64,000 bases of DNA from Anderseniella sp963700735. Its GTDB lineage: Bacteria; Pseudomonadota; Alphaproteobacteria; Rhizobiales; Aestuariivirgaceae. The notes beneath the pieces were generated by a model that did no database searches, was not told the DNA's origin, and was given only the letters and a program-made list of their open reading frames with translations. The stretch is taken from positions 124,001 through 188,000 of the forward strand of contig CAVOYR010000006.1 of assembly GCA_963700735.1 (NCBI GenBank), given 5' to 3'. The translations under genes were made by a program, and so were the position numbers. Shown in pieces: positions 20,206 through 28,585 of the stretch (positions within the stretch are counted from its first letter, which is position 1; each line of letters opens with the position of its first letter).

Positions 20206-21499
20206 ATGAACTTTACCAGGTTGCAGTGGCTTTGGGCGCAGTTCCGGCGCCAGCTCATCTATCGCGCCATCATTATCGGTGCGTTGTCCGTGGTGGCAGC
20301 GCTGATTGCCCTCGTGGTCGATGGCTTCGTGCCATCATCGGTCGCCATCAAGATGGGGTCGGGTGCGGTGGACGACCTGCTGTCGATCATCGCGTCCAGC
20401 ATGCTGGCGGTGACGACGTTCTCGCTGTCGACCGTGGTCGCTGCCTATGGATCAGCCACGTCGACCGCCACGCCGCGCGCCACCAACCTGCTGCTCGACG
20501 ACACGGTCAGCCAGAACATGCTGTCGACCTTCATCGGCGCGTTCATCTATTCGATCGTCGGCATCGTGCTGCTGAAGGCCGGGGTTTACGGCACGGCGGG
20601 CCGGCTGGTGCTGTTCATCGTCACCATTTTCGTGATTGCGCTGGTCGTGGTCATGCTGATCCGCTGGATCGACTTCCTGATGCGGTTCGGGCGACTGGGC
20701 AACGTGCTGGACCGGATCGAGGATGCCGCCCAGGAGTCGATCCGGGCGCTGCGCGAGAAGCCTTACCTCGGTGGTATCCTGTACGAAGGCGATCCGAAGC
20801 GAAAGCCGCCCAACACTCACGAGATCAGCTCGGATGAAACCGGCTACGTGCAGTTCATCGACATGTCTGCCCTGCAGGAAGCGGCAGGCGAAGACGGGCA
20901 GATTACCGTTGCGGCCTTGCCCGGCAGCTATGTCTATCCCGGTGCGCGCATCGCCTATGCCGCGAGCAAACCGGACGAGGAGATCCACGCGCAGTATCCG
21001 ACATGCCTTTATCGTGGGCAGCCGCAGGAGCTTCGATCAGGACCCGCGCCTTGCCCTGATTACCCTGTCTGAAGTTGCCTCGCGGGCGTTGTCTCCCGCA
21101 GTCAACGACCCCGGCACGGCCATCGAGGTGCTGGCGCGGCAAGTGCGCGTGTTCGTCGACCTCAACCAGAGCGAACAGACCCACGAGCCGGAGTTTCCCA
21201 ACGTCCGCGTGCCCCGCGTCGGGCTGGATGAGCTGTTTGACGATGCGTTCATGGCCATCGGCCGCGATGGGGCAGGCACCGTGGAGGTGGTCGTGCGCAT
21301 GATCAAGAGTCTCGCTGCGATAGCCTCGTGCTGCGAGGAGGAGTTTGCCGGCAACGCCCGCCGGCACATGGCGCTGCTCTATGACCGGGCCATGGTCGCC
21401 ATGTCGGATATTCACGACAGGCAGGTTGTGGCGCACGTGTGCCAGGATGCCGGCATGGAGCTTTCGGGTGCCCGCAAGAAGGCCGCCGGCATCAAGTGA
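20206..21499 (+). CDS. DUF2254 membrane protein, one frameshift
   Basis: This DUF2254 protein has four or five N-terminal helices (LIYRAIIIGALSVVAALIAL; LLSIIASSMLAVTTFSLS; AFIYSIVGIVLLKAG; LVLFIVTIFVIALVVVML) followed by a soluble domain. The frame shifts by one base near 20986-20992. In the second frame the protein continues with the family hallmark FDQDPRLALITLSEVASRAL, then SPAVNDPGTA, to LSGARKKAAGIK. The corrected protein is about 430 residues, as usual for the family. The function is unknown. It stands alone after the divergent metallophosphoesterase gene and meets the CaiD-like gene tail to tail. Confidence 0.78.
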
Positions 21500-21503
21500 G
21501 AGC

Positions 21504-22304
21504 TCAGCGGCCCTTCCAGACCGGATCGCGCTTTTCCGCAAAGGCCTTTGCGCCTTCGAGCTGGTCTTCGGATGAATAGAGCTTGGAGATCGTTGGCAGC
21601 CCCCGGCGGTTGAGCAGCGCCAGTGCTTCCTTGTCGTTGAGGTGATGTACCCGCTCCAGCACTTCCTTGATGGCGGCGTAAACCAGCGGCGGGCCGCCTG
21701 CCAGCTTGTCCGCCACCTCGCGGGCGCGGGCCATCAACTGGTCCGCCGGTACCACTTCGTTGACGAAGCCCCAGTGCTTTGCTTCTGCGCAGTCCACCAC
21801 GCGGCCCGTGAGCAGCATTTCCATGGCCACGTGATAGGGAATGCGGCGTGGCAGCTTGATTGTGGCTGCATCGGCAATCACGCCGGAGCGGATTTCCGGC
21901 AGCGCGAAGGTGGCGTGATCGGCGGCGATGATGATGTCGCACGAGATCATGATCTCGAAGCCGCCCCCGAAGGCGAGGCCGTTGACCGCGCACACCACCG
22001 GCTTGCCCAGGCCCGGCAGTTCCTGCAATCCGCCAAATCCACCCAGGCCATAGTCGGCGTCAGCCGCTTCACCTTCCGCAGCCGACTTCAGGTCCCAGCC
22101 GGGGCAGAAGAACCGCTCACCGGTCGAGGTCAGGATGGCGGCGCGAAGCGTGTCATCATCGCGGAAGGCCGAAAACACGTCGCCCATGATGCGGCTGGTG
22201 GCAGCGTCGATGGCGTTTGCCTTGGGCCGGTCAATGGTTACTTCCAGCACAGGCCCGCGCGTTGCCGTCCGGATCGGGCCTTCGGTCATGTTGAGCAGGG
22301 TCAT
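21504..22304 (-). CDS. caiD: Carnitinyl-CoA dehydratase (CaiD-like enoyl-CoA hydratase)
   Basis: This 266-residue crotonase-fold enzyme has FFCPGWDLKSAAEGEAADAD near 68-87, VNGLAFGGGFE for the oxyanion hole, and a C-terminus ending FAEKRDPVWKGR. These segments closely resemble E. coli CaiD, which interconverts L-carnitinyl-CoA and crotonobetainyl-CoA. One of the two usual crotonase glutamates is replaced (FALPEIRSGVIADAA retains the first), as I recall also varies in this group. It is the last gene of the carnitine/gamma-butyrobetaine cluster, 14 bases after the acyl-CoA ligase gene, and would hydrate the crotonobetainyl-CoA made by the dehydrogenases. Confidence 0.82.
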   Translation of the reverse strand: MTLLNMTEGPIRTATRGPVLEVTIDRPKANAIDAATSRIMGDVFSAFRDDDTLRAAILTSTGERFFCPGWDLKSAAEGEAADADYGLGGFGGLQELPGLGKPVVCAVNGLAFGGGFEIMISCDIIIAADHATFALPEIRSGVIADAATIKLPRRIPYHVAMEMLLTGRVVDCAEAKHWGFVNEVVPADQLMARAREVADKLAGGPPLVYAAIKEVLERVHHLNDKEALALLNRRGLPTISKLYSSEDQLEGAKAFAEKRDPVWKGR

Positions 22305-22318
22305 CGTCGTCTTTTCCT

Positions 22319-24373
22319 TCAGTCCTTGCGAATGCGCACAAGCGCATCGGCGGCAATGGCGCCACGGCCGTTTTCAAGCACCATCAACGGGTTGACGTCC
22401 AGTTCTTCAAGCGTTGAATCATGCGCAGCGGCAAAGCGGGCCACTGCCTCGATTGCATCCAGCGTGGCGTCCAGGTCGCCGGTCTTGCCGCGATAGCCCT
22501 CAATCAGCCTGAATACCTTCAGTTGCTTCAGGGCCGTTTTGATGTCTGCGCGCGTCGTGGGCAGCAGCAACGTGGCGCTGTCCGCCAGCAGTTCGGTGAG
22601 GATGCCGCCCGCACCAATAACAAGTGCGAGGCCAAACTGCGGATCGCGCTTCACGCCGATGATCAGTTCTGCCACCGCGCCTGCGATCATCTGTTCCACA
22701 AGCACTTCGCTGCAAATGCCGGACATGGCCTCAGCGGCGGCCTGCGCGGCTTGCGGCGATGCAAGGTTGAGTGTCACGCCACCGGCTTCGGTCTTGTGGG
22801 CAAGCTCTGCCGAGGAGGCCTTGACCACGACCGGAAAGCCGATCGCCTCGGCCGTATGTCCGGCATCAGCGATGGTGCAGGTCATGGCAGCCGGGGTGCG
22901 CAGGCCGTGCTCTGCCAGCAGCGCCTTGGCTTCGCGCTCGGTGAGGCCAGTGATGGTGCCATCGCTGGTGGCCGCAGGTGCCAGCGGTGCCGGGGCGTGA
23001 TTCTGCGCCCAGTTTCGTCCGATCATGGCGGCGGCGGTGAAGGCCGTGAACGCATCGTCCAGCCCCAGCATTGGGGCAATGCCTTCGCCGGTCAGTCTTG
23101 CGGCAACACTCGCCGGCATGGATTCGTGCAAGCTGGTGGCGGTGACGGCTCGTGCGCCGGTCGCGCTGACAGCATCGATCAGTCCGTTCACGGTGACGAT
23201 CCAGGTTTCCGGGTTCATCGGCGGCTTGTCCGGCACGTCGATGATCAGCAGCCCGACATCGAACCCGCCGGAAAGCACGGCAGAAAATGTTGCGGCCAGC
23301 TTGTCGCGCTGGTTCCAGATGAAGGTGTGGTAGTCGAGCGGATTGTCCACCACGACATAGTCGCTCAAGGTTGCGGCCACGAGTTCGCGGGTACCGGGGT
23401 CGAACGGCGGAAAGCTGACCGGGTAGGCCAGCGCCATGTCTGATACCAGTGCCGCCTCGCCACCCGAGCATGACATGGAGACAAGGCGCGTATCGCCAAT
23501 CGGGCCGCCATAGTGCAGGAACTTCAGCGTCTCGCACAGTGCGCTGACCGAGTTGACCCTGGCAATGCCATAGCGGGCAAACATCGCGTCGTAGAGGTCA
23601 TCCGCCCCGGACAGCGAGTTGGTGTGGCTCATGGTCACCTTCGCGCCCTGTTCGGAGCGGCCGGTCTTCAGCACCACGACAGGCTTCTTCGCGGCGCGTG
23701 CGGCCAGGGCGGCACGCGAGAAGTGCGCCACATCCTTCAGGCCCTCGATGTGCAGCCCGATGGCTGTGACGCGCGGGTCGGTGGCAAGGTGTTCCAGCAT
23801 TGCCGACATGCCGATGTCAGCCTGGTTGCCCAGCGTGAACAGCCCGGCCACTGGCACGTGCCGTTTCATCATGGCGAAGTTGCAGGCGATGTTGCCGGAC
23901 TGGGTGATGAAAACGACCCCGCGCTCGACCGGCTTCATGCCGTGCTCGTCCGGCCAGGGTGAACACTTGTCCAGCGCGTTGACGTAGCCGTAGCAGTTGG
24001 GACCCATCACCGGCATGCCGTTGGCGGCCTTCAGCATCTCTGCCTCGAGCGCCTTGCCGGTGTCGTCAACCTCTGCAAAGCCCGATGAGTACAGCACCAC
24101 GCCGCCGCAACCCATGGCCGAAAGGTCGCGGATCATCTCGACGGCGAGTTCGCGCTTCACCGCGATGAAGGCGCAGTCGGGCACATGCGGCAGCTCGGCA
24201 ATGCTGCGCAGGCATGCCACGCCATTCAGGTGGTCGCGCTTGGGGTGGATGGCGTGGATGGTGCCGTCAAAGCCAAGCTCCTGCGTTACGCGCAGGGCGG
24301 TCTCGGCTTCCCAGCCGCCGATGAATGCAATGGATTTCGGCGCCAGCAGCCGGGCGAGGGGGGATGGTGTCAT
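22319..24373 (-). CDS. NDP-forming acyl-CoA synthetase (probable gamma-butyrobetaine/crotonobetaine-CoA ligase)
   Basis: This is a 684-residue fused-subunit acyl-CoA synthetase of the NDP-forming superfamily. The order is a CoA-binding domain (SIAFIGGW near 14), then MGPNCYGYVNALD, then the phosphohistidine loop VTMSHTNSLSGADDL near 246 with its histidine. A succinyl-CoA-ligase-like region and an ATP-grasp domain follow (GFPVVVKASSAELAHKTEAG near 515 and ELIIGVKRDPQFGLALVIG near 590). The family activates carboxylic acids with ATP and CoA. Its place between caiD and acyl-CoA dehydrogenase genes suggests that gamma-butyrobetaine or crotonobetaine is the substrate. The substrate is inferred from context only. 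Confidence 0.85.
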   Translation of the reverse strand: MTPSPLARLLAPKSIAFIGGWEAETALRVTQELGFDGTIHAIHPKRDHLNGVACLRSIAELPHVPDCAFIAVKRELAVEMIRDLSAMGCGGVVLYSSGFAEVDDTGKALEAEMLKAANGMPVMGPNCYGYVNALDKCSPWPDEHGMKPVERGVVFITQSGNIACNFAMMKRHVPVAGLFTLGNQADIGMSAMLEHLATDPRVTAIGLHIEGLKDVAHFSRAALAARAAKKPVVVLKTGRSEQGAKVTMSHTNSLSGADDLYDAMFARYGIARVNSVSALCETLKFLHYGGPIGDTRLVSMSCSGGEAALVSDMALAYPVSFPPFDPGTRELVAATLSDYVVVDNPLDYHTFIWNQRDKLAATFSAVLSGGFDVGLLIIDVPDKPPMNPETWIVTVNGLIDAVSATGARAVTATSLHESMPASVAARLTGEGIAPMLGLDDAFTAFTAAAMIGRNWAQNHAPAPLAPAATSDGTITGLTEREAKALLAEHGLRTPAAMTCTIADAGHTAEAIGFPVVVKASSAELAHKTEAGGVTLNLASPQAAQAAAEAMSGICSEVLVEQMIAGAVAELIIGVKRDPQFGLALVIGAGGILTELLADSATLLLPTTRADIKTALKQLKVFRLIEGYRGKTGDLDATLDAIEAVARFAAAHDSTLEELDVNPLMVLENGRGAIAADALVRIRKD

Positions 24374-24384
24374 GGGTGGTTCCC

Positions 24385-24456
24385 TTGTGCCCCGGACTTG
24401 TTCCGGGGCCCAGCTTGACCCTCTTCTGGGTCCCGGTACGGTGGCCGGGACACAAG
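24385..24456. repeat. Family A palindromic repeats, inverted pair (REPIN-like)
   Basis: Two copies of a 29-31-base palindromic unit face each other in the 94-base gap between the ligase and dehydrogenase genes. The unit is TTGTGYCCCGG, a 6-9-base loop, then CCGGGRCCCAG. The left copy is 24385-24416 and the right copy, inverted, is 24426-24456. The TTGTG ends are outermost and the CCCAG ends innermost, the same arrangement that encloses the GIY-YIG gene at 28228-28515. Confidence 0.85.
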
Positions 24457-24467
24457 CGACAATTTCA

Positions 24468-25637
24468 TCACAACAACTCCGAATAGACGCTGAGGCCGCG
24501 CTTCTTGATCTGGCCGGCGATGATCAGTTTCTGGATTTCCGAGGTGCCTTCCCAGATGCGTTCCACCCGGATGTCGCGATACAGCCGCTCCACCGCATAG
24601 TCGCGAATGAGGCCGCGCCCGCCGTGCAGTTGCAGTGCGGTGTCGACCACGCGGCCCATCTGTTCCGAGCAGTGCAGCTTGGCGGCGGATGCCTTGGCGT
24701 GCACCAGCTTCCTGTCGATGCCGGCATCGATTTCAGCCGCCACCCGGTAAAGCAGCGACTTGGCTGCCATGATGCGGGTGGCCATGTCCGCCAGCATGAA
24801 CTCGACGCCCTGAAAGTCTGCCAGCCGCTGGCCGAACTGCTTGCGGTTCATCACGAAGCTGGTGGCTTCCTCCGCCGCGCGCACGCCCATGCCGCAGCAG
24901 CGCGCCGCAATGGCTAGGCGGGCCTCGACGAACCATTCTTTGGTGATGTCCAGCCCGTCGCCCACCTTGCCCAGCAGCCGGTCGCCGCCGACGCGCACGC
25001 CGGTGAGCGTCACCTCCGGGTGCTCGTCCACGCCGCCCATCATGAAACGCGGCGAATGGCCAACGGTGAGGCCCGGCGTGTCGCAGTCCACCAGGAACAC
25101 GGCAGGCTTGTCCGCATCGCCATCAACGTGGGCGTGCACCATCACTACCTGGCAATAGTTGATGCCGGACACGAACCATTTCTCGCCGTTCAGCACCCAG
25201 CCGTCGCCGTCCTTCACGGCCGTGGTGGCAACGGCGGAAGTGTCCGACCCGGCATTGGCCTCGGTGATCGAGTAGGCGATGTGCAGGTCCAGCGCGCAGG
25301 CGGGCTTGAGGAAGCGGTCGATCTGGTCCGGCGTTGCGTCGCGCAAGGGCAGGGGCGGCTGGTTGACGTAGGCCCACAGCTCGCCCGTCGCCTTGCCGCA
25401 TTCCTCGTTGACGAGGCACTGCTGCACCATGCTCATGGCTTGCCCACCGACGCCAGCCGCGTGGTTGATGGCGTTGAGGCGGTGGTCGCGGACGGCCTGC
25501 TCGATGGCGCTGACCACTTCCGGCCTCAGCGTGCCGGTCTCGTCCATCTCCATCTCGTGCGGAAACAGATGCTGTGCCGTGAAGGCGCGGGCGCGGTCGC
25601 GGATGTCGCGGTCTGCAGGGGTGAGGCTCATGTCCAT
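24468..25637 (-). CDS. Acyl-CoA dehydrogenase (probable gamma-butyrobetainyl-CoA dehydrogenase)
   Basis: This 389-residue flavoprotein has the full acyl-CoA dehydrogenase fold. SITEANAGSDTSAVATTAVK near 137 contacts FAD and substrate, with WVLNGEKWFVSGIN after it. QFGQRLADFQGVEFMLADMA lies near 288 and QLHGGRGLIRDYAVERLYRD near 340. The C-terminus RIWEGTSEIQKLIIA carries the catalytic Glu position. It is a second, only distantly similar paralogue of the dehydrogenase at 26228-27391. In this cluster it would oxidise gamma-butyrobetainyl-CoA to crotonobetainyl-CoA. The start may be the ATG at 25631 (MSLTPAD), six bases inside. Confidence 0.87.
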   Translation of the reverse strand: MDMSLTPADRDIRDRARAFTAQHLFPHEMEMDETGTLRPEVVSAIEQAVRDHRLNAINHAAGVGGQAMSMVQQCLVNEECGKATGELWAYVNQPPLPLRDATPDQIDRFLKPACALDLHIAYSITEANAGSDTSAVATTAVKDGDGWVLNGEKWFVSGINYCQVVMVHAHVDGDADKPAVFLVDCDTPGLTVGHSPRFMMGGVDEHPEVTLTGVRVGGDRLLGKVGDGLDITKEWFVEARLAIAARCCGMGVRAAEEATSFVMNRKQFGQRLADFQGVEFMLADMATRIMAAKSLLYRVAAEIDAGIDRKLVHAKASAAKLHCSEQMGRVVDTALQLHGGRGLIRDYAVERLYRDIRVERIWEGTSEIQKLIIAGQIKKRGLSVYSELL

Positions 25638-25701
25638 GGGGTGACCTCTGAGAATGCCGCTTCCCTTGACCTTGACTTCAAGAGCTTGCCCAAACGACTA
25701 G

Positions 25702-26067
25702 CCTCCCTCGGGCTTGACCCGAGGGTCCACGCTTCAAAGCAGATTGTTGAGATCATCGTACAAATTCCGCCAGTCAGGGTTGTTGGTCTGAATGAGGTCG
25801 ATCTTCCACTGCCTGTTCCAGCGCTTGAGGTTCTTTTCGCGTTGCTGGGCGGCAATGGCATCTTCGAAAGCTTCGAAGTGAACAAGTCTGGTAATCCTGT
25901 ACTTGCGGGTGAAGCCGGGAATAGCGCCCTCGCGATGTTCGTAGACTCGCCGTGCAAGATCGCCTGTGAAGCCGGTGTAAAAAGTGCCGTTCTGGCTGGA
26001 TGCAAGAATGTAGACATATATGGTCATCGCTGCCTTGTGGGCCCTCGGGTCAAGCCCGAGGGAAGCG
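25702..26067 (-). mobile_element. GIY-YIG element 1, bounded by inverted family B palindromes
   Basis: A 366-base unit consists of a left palindrome (25702-25730: CCTCCCTCGGG, loop CTTGA, CCCGAGGGTCCAC), a GIY-YIG gene filling the interior, and an inverted right palindrome (26038-26067). The left repeat ends four bases from the gene's stop codon, and the right repeat begins 11 bases from its start codon. The right copy read in reverse is GCTTCCCTCGGG, CTTGA, CCCGAGGGCCCA, so the two ends are terminal inverted repeats. It sits in the gap between two acyl-CoA dehydrogenase genes of one operon. That it moves as a unit is inference. Confidence 0.65.
25734..26027 (-). CDS. GIY-YIG nuclease family protein (repeat-bounded copy 1)
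   Basis: This 97-residue single-domain protein belongs to the small COG2827/UPF0213-like GIY-YIG group. The variant signature is VYI (residues 5-7) with YTG (17-19). The catalytic Arg27 lies in LARRVYEH and the metal-binding Glu64 in QQREKNLKRW, so the nuclease centre looks intact. The C-terminus is NPDWRNLYDDLNNLL. There is no DNA-binding domain, so targeting would have to come from the domain itself or from the flanking palindromes. An AAGG ribosome binding site overlaps the edge of the flanking repeat. It is clearly homologous over its full length to the copy at 28228-28515. Confidence 0.9.
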   Translation of the reverse strand: MTIYVYILASSQNGTFYTGFTGDLARRVYEHREGAIPGFTRKYRITRLVHFEAFEDAIAAQQREKNLKRWNRQWKIDLIQTNNPDWRNLYDDLNNLL

Positions 26068-26139
26068 AGATGGGGACGTTGACATGAGGTCTGTCTCCCA
26101 GTGACGATTGCAAGCAGCGGTCGAATGTTTCCCCTCCAA

Positions 26140-26209
26140 TGCCTCCCTCGGGCTTGATCCGGGTATCGATCCTTTATCTGCCTCCCTCGGGCTTGACCCG
26201 AGGGTCCAT
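26140..26209. repeat. Family B palindromic repeats, direct pair, one decayed
   Basis: Two family B units lie in the same orientation just downstream of the second acyl-CoA dehydrogenase gene. The unit at 26179-26209 is identical in its core to the left end of GIY-YIG element 1. The unit at 26140-26167 keeps TGCCTCCCTCGGGCTTGA but has lost the right half of the stem (TCCGGGTATC). The direct order is unlike the inverted pairs elsewhere. Confidence 0.8.
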
Positions 26210-26227
26210 GGGTTCAGCCTGTTCATC

Positions 26228-27391
26228 TCACCCCCCCAGCGGTCTGAGCATTTCGCGCGAGATGATGTGGCGCTGGATTTCCGAGGTGCCTTCCCAGATG
26301 CGCTCGATGCGTGCATCGCGCCAGATCCGCTCCAGCGGCAACTCGTCCATCACGCCCATGCCGCCGTGAATCTGGATCGCCTCGTCGGCCACCATCGCCA
26401 GCACTTCCGAGGCCTTCAGCTTGGCCATGGCCATGTCGGCCTCGCTCACCGTGCCGGTGTCATACTTCCACGCCGCCTCCATGGTCAGCAGGTTGGCGGC
26501 TTTCAGCTCCATCGCCATGTCCGCCAGCTTGAACGACACGCCCTGGAACTTGCAGATCTGCTGGCCGAACTGCTGCCGGTCCACCGACCATTGCAACGCA
26601 TGCGACAGCGCGCGCTCAGCCCGGCCAAGACACGTCGAGGCCACCTGAAGCCGCGTCGCGCCGAGCCAGTCGTTGGCCACTTCGAAGCCCTTGTGCACCT
26701 CGCCCAGCCGCTGCTCGTCGCCGATGCGGCAGTTGTCAAACTCCAGGATCGAATTGGTGTAACCGCGATGCGAGACGTTGCGGTAGCCGTCGCGCACGGT
26801 GAAGCCCGGCGTGCCCATGTCGATGATGAACGAGGTGATCAGCTTCTTCCTGCCGCGCGGGGTGTCTTCCTCGCCGGATGCGAAGTAGGCGATGACGAAG
26901 TCTGCCTCGTCGGCATGGCTGATGAAGTGCTTGGTGCCGTTCAGCACCCAGCCGTCGCCATCCCTGACAGCGGTGGCCTTCATGCCGCGCAGGTCGGAGC
27001 CCGCGCCGGGTTCGGTCATCGCCATGCAATCGACCTTCTCGCCGCGCACGCACGGCAGGGTATAGCGCTCACGCTGTTCCGCATTGCACGCCATCAGTAT
27101 GTTCGACGGCCTCGCCACGCAGTTCCAGTGCAGCGCATAGTTGGTGCGGCCCAGCTCCTTTTCGTAGAGCACCCAGGTCAGCGTATCGAGGCCGGCACCG
27201 CCCACTTCTTCGGGCATGTTGGCGGCGTAAAGCCCCGCGCCGATCGCCTTGGCCTTGAGCTCCTCATACAGGTCGCGGCGCAGCATGCCGGTGCGCTCCA
27301 CCTCTGCCTCGTGCGGATAAAGCTCGGCCTCGACGAACGCGCGCGTTGTCTCGACGATCATGCGCTGTTCTTCGGTGAGGTTGAAATCCAT
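26228..27391 (-). CDS. Acyl-CoA dehydrogenase
   Basis: This 387-residue acyl-CoA dehydrogenase has MTEPGAGSDLRGMKATAVRD near 129, WVLNGTKHFISHADEADFVI, RQQFGQQICKFQGVSFKLAD near 275 and IQIHGGMGVMDELPLERIWR near 340. The C-terminus WEGTSEIQRHIISREML carries the active-site Glu region. It lies five bases from the SDR gene upstream and is followed by family B repeats and GIY-YIG element 1. Two dehydrogenases in a cluster with caiD suggest that either two substrates or two steps are handled. A pair of related dehydrogenases has been linked to gamma-butyrobetaine use in Agrobacterium. Confidence 0.87.
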   Translation of the reverse strand: MDFNLTEEQRMIVETTRAFVEAELYPHEAEVERTGMLRRDLYEELKAKAIGAGLYAANMPEEVGGAGLDTLTWVLYEKELGRTNYALHWNCVARPSNILMACNAEQRERYTLPCVRGEKVDCMAMTEPGAGSDLRGMKATAVRDGDGWVLNGTKHFISHADEADFVIAYFASGEEDTPRGRKKLITSFIIDMGTPGFTVRDGYRNVSHRGYTNSILEFDNCRIGDEQRLGEVHKGFEVANDWLGATRLQVASTCLGRAERALSHALQWSVDRQQFGQQICKFQGVSFKLADMAMELKAANLLTMEAAWKYDTGTVSEADMAMAKLKASEVLAMVADEAIQIHGGMGVMDELPLERIWRDARIERIWEGTSEIQRHIISREMLRPLGG

Positions 27392-27396
27392 GTGCG

Positions 27397-28164
27397 TTAC
27401 TCCGAGTGAAAGGTTTCGGTGTTGCCGTCCACTGCGATGGCCTGGCCGGAGATGAACCTTGCTGCATCAGATGCCAGGTACAGGCACAGGTCGGCGACTT
27501 CATCTGCGGTCGCAAAGCGGCGCATCGAGGTGCCGGCGGTATACTCCTGCCGCACATTGTCCTCGGTCCGGTTGGACGAGGCGGCAATGTTGCGGATGAC
27601 GCGGTCCATGCGGTCGCCGTCTACGGCAGCCGGGCATATGGCGTTGCAGCGGATGTTCCACGGGCCAACCTCGCTGGCGACCGACTTGGTGAAGCCGATC
27701 ACCGCCCACTTGGCGGCGGCATAGGGCGTGCGGAACGGATAGCCGTAGAGCCCCGCATTGGACGACATGTTGATGATCGAGCCTGACTTCTGCTGCTTCA
27801 TCACCGGCACCACCCGGCGGCAGGTCAGCATCTGCGCATCGAGGTTGACTGCCAGGCATTGCCGCCACGCCTCAAGCGAGAGGTTCTCCACCTTGTCGGC
27901 CTGTCCGGCGATGCCGGCATTGTTGACCAGCACGTCGCAGCCGCCCAACTCCTCGAGGCAATCTTCCAGCCAGCCATCCAGCGCCGCTTCATTGGTCACG
28001 TCGATGCCGTCACCCACGATGCCGGGGTGTTCCCGGCCCAGTGCTTCCAGCGCGTCACCGTCGATATCGCAGACGTGCACCTGCGCCCCGGCAGCGGCAA
28101 AACGGGTGGCGATGGCCTTGCCGATGCCGGCCGCGCCTGCAGTTATGATCACGCGCTGGGTCAT
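27397..28164 (-). CDS. SDR family oxidoreductase
   Basis: This 255-residue short-chain dehydrogenase has the NAD-binding motif TAGAAGIGKAIA at residues 7-18, VNNAGIAG near 85, the Ser-Tyr-Lys active site (NMSSNAG; YAAAKWAVIGF with Tyr and Lys spaced by three) and C-terminal SGQAIAVDGN. The start chosen is ATG 28164 (MTQRVIITAG); a TTG at 28179 would add MENKP. Its substrate is not known. In this cluster it might reduce or oxidise a beta-hydroxy intermediate such as acetoacetate released by the BKACE step, but this is only contextual. Confidence 0.85.
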   Translation of the reverse strand: MTQRVIITAGAAGIGKAIATRFAAAGAQVHVCDIDGDALEALGREHPGIVGDGIDVTNEAALDGWLEDCLEELGGCDVLVNNAGIAGQADKVENLSLEAWRQCLAVNLDAQMLTCRRVVPVMKQQKSGSIINMSSNAGLYGYPFRTPYAAAKWAVIGFTKSVASEVGPWNIRCNAICPAAVDGDRMDRVIRNIAASSNRTEDNVRQEYTAGTSMRRFATADEVADLCLYLASDAARFISGQAIAVDGNTETFHSE

Positions 28165-28195
28165 GGGTTTGTTTTCCAAACGGAAAGGACCGTAC

Positions 28196-28554
28196 TTGTG
28201 CCCCGGCCTCGTGCCGGGGCCCAGATTTTATTGGTTGAGCTTCTCATACAGGTCGCTCCATTGCGGATTGATAGTTTCGATCTTCTTGAGTTTCCAGCTT
28301 CGCCGCCAGCGTTTGATGGTGTGTTCGCGGCTTCGGGCCTCGGTGATGTCTTCATGCGCCTCATACCAGACCAGCAGTTTCACCGCGTAAGTGCGCGTGA
28401 AGCCGGCCACCAGACCATTGCGATGCTCGAATGCACGCCGGGGCAGGTCATCAGTAAGGCCTGTGTAAAGTGTCCCGTTGCGTTGGCTGGCCATGATGTA
28501 GACGAAGTAGCTCATTGTTCCTTATCTGGGCCCCGGAACTAGTCCGGGGCACAT
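28196..28554 (-). mobile_element. GIY-YIG element 2, bounded by inverted family A palindromes
   Basis: A 359-base unit mirrors element 1 but uses the other repeat family. The left end is 28196-28226 (TTGTGCCCCGGC, loop CTCGT, GCCGGGGCCCAGAT) and the right end is 28524-28554, inverted (ATCTGGGCCCCGGA, loop ACTAG, TCCGGGGCACAT). The repeat reaches to one base before the gene's stop codon and to nine bases before its start codon. Outer TTGTG-like and inner CCCAGAT ends match those of the gene-less inverted pairs at 24385, 49085 and 51565. The element interrupts the gap between the SDR and carnitine dehydrogenase genes. Confidence 0.65.
28228..28515 (-). CDS. GIY-YIG nuclease family protein (repeat-bounded copy 2)
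   Basis: This 95-residue GIY-YIG domain protein has VYI at 5-7, YTG at 17-19, Arg27 in LPRRAFEH and Glu64 in RSREHTIKRW. All of these positions are identical to copy 1, so the active site is intact. The GFTRTYAVKLLVWYE stretch near 38-52 and C-terminal NPQWSDLYEKLNQ are also shared in pattern. The sequences diverge enough that this is not a recent duplicate. An AAGGA ribosome binding site lies in the nine bases between the flanking palindrome and the ATG, so transcription must start in or beyond the repeat or come from the host operon. Confidence 0.9.
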   Translation of the reverse strand: MSYFVYIMASQRNGTLYTGLTDDLPRRAFEHRNGLVAGFTRTYAVKLLVWYEAHEDITEARSREHTIKRWRRSWKLKKIETINPQWSDLYEKLNQ

Positions 28555-28585
28555 CTTTGCGAATTCTGCTGGCACAGCCCACCGA

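Noticed and set aside
22421..23443. A 340-codon plus-strand frame inside the NDP-forming synthetase gene
   Set aside because: It is a shadow frame. The opposite strand encodes a full-length family protein with catalytic His and ATP-grasp motifs.
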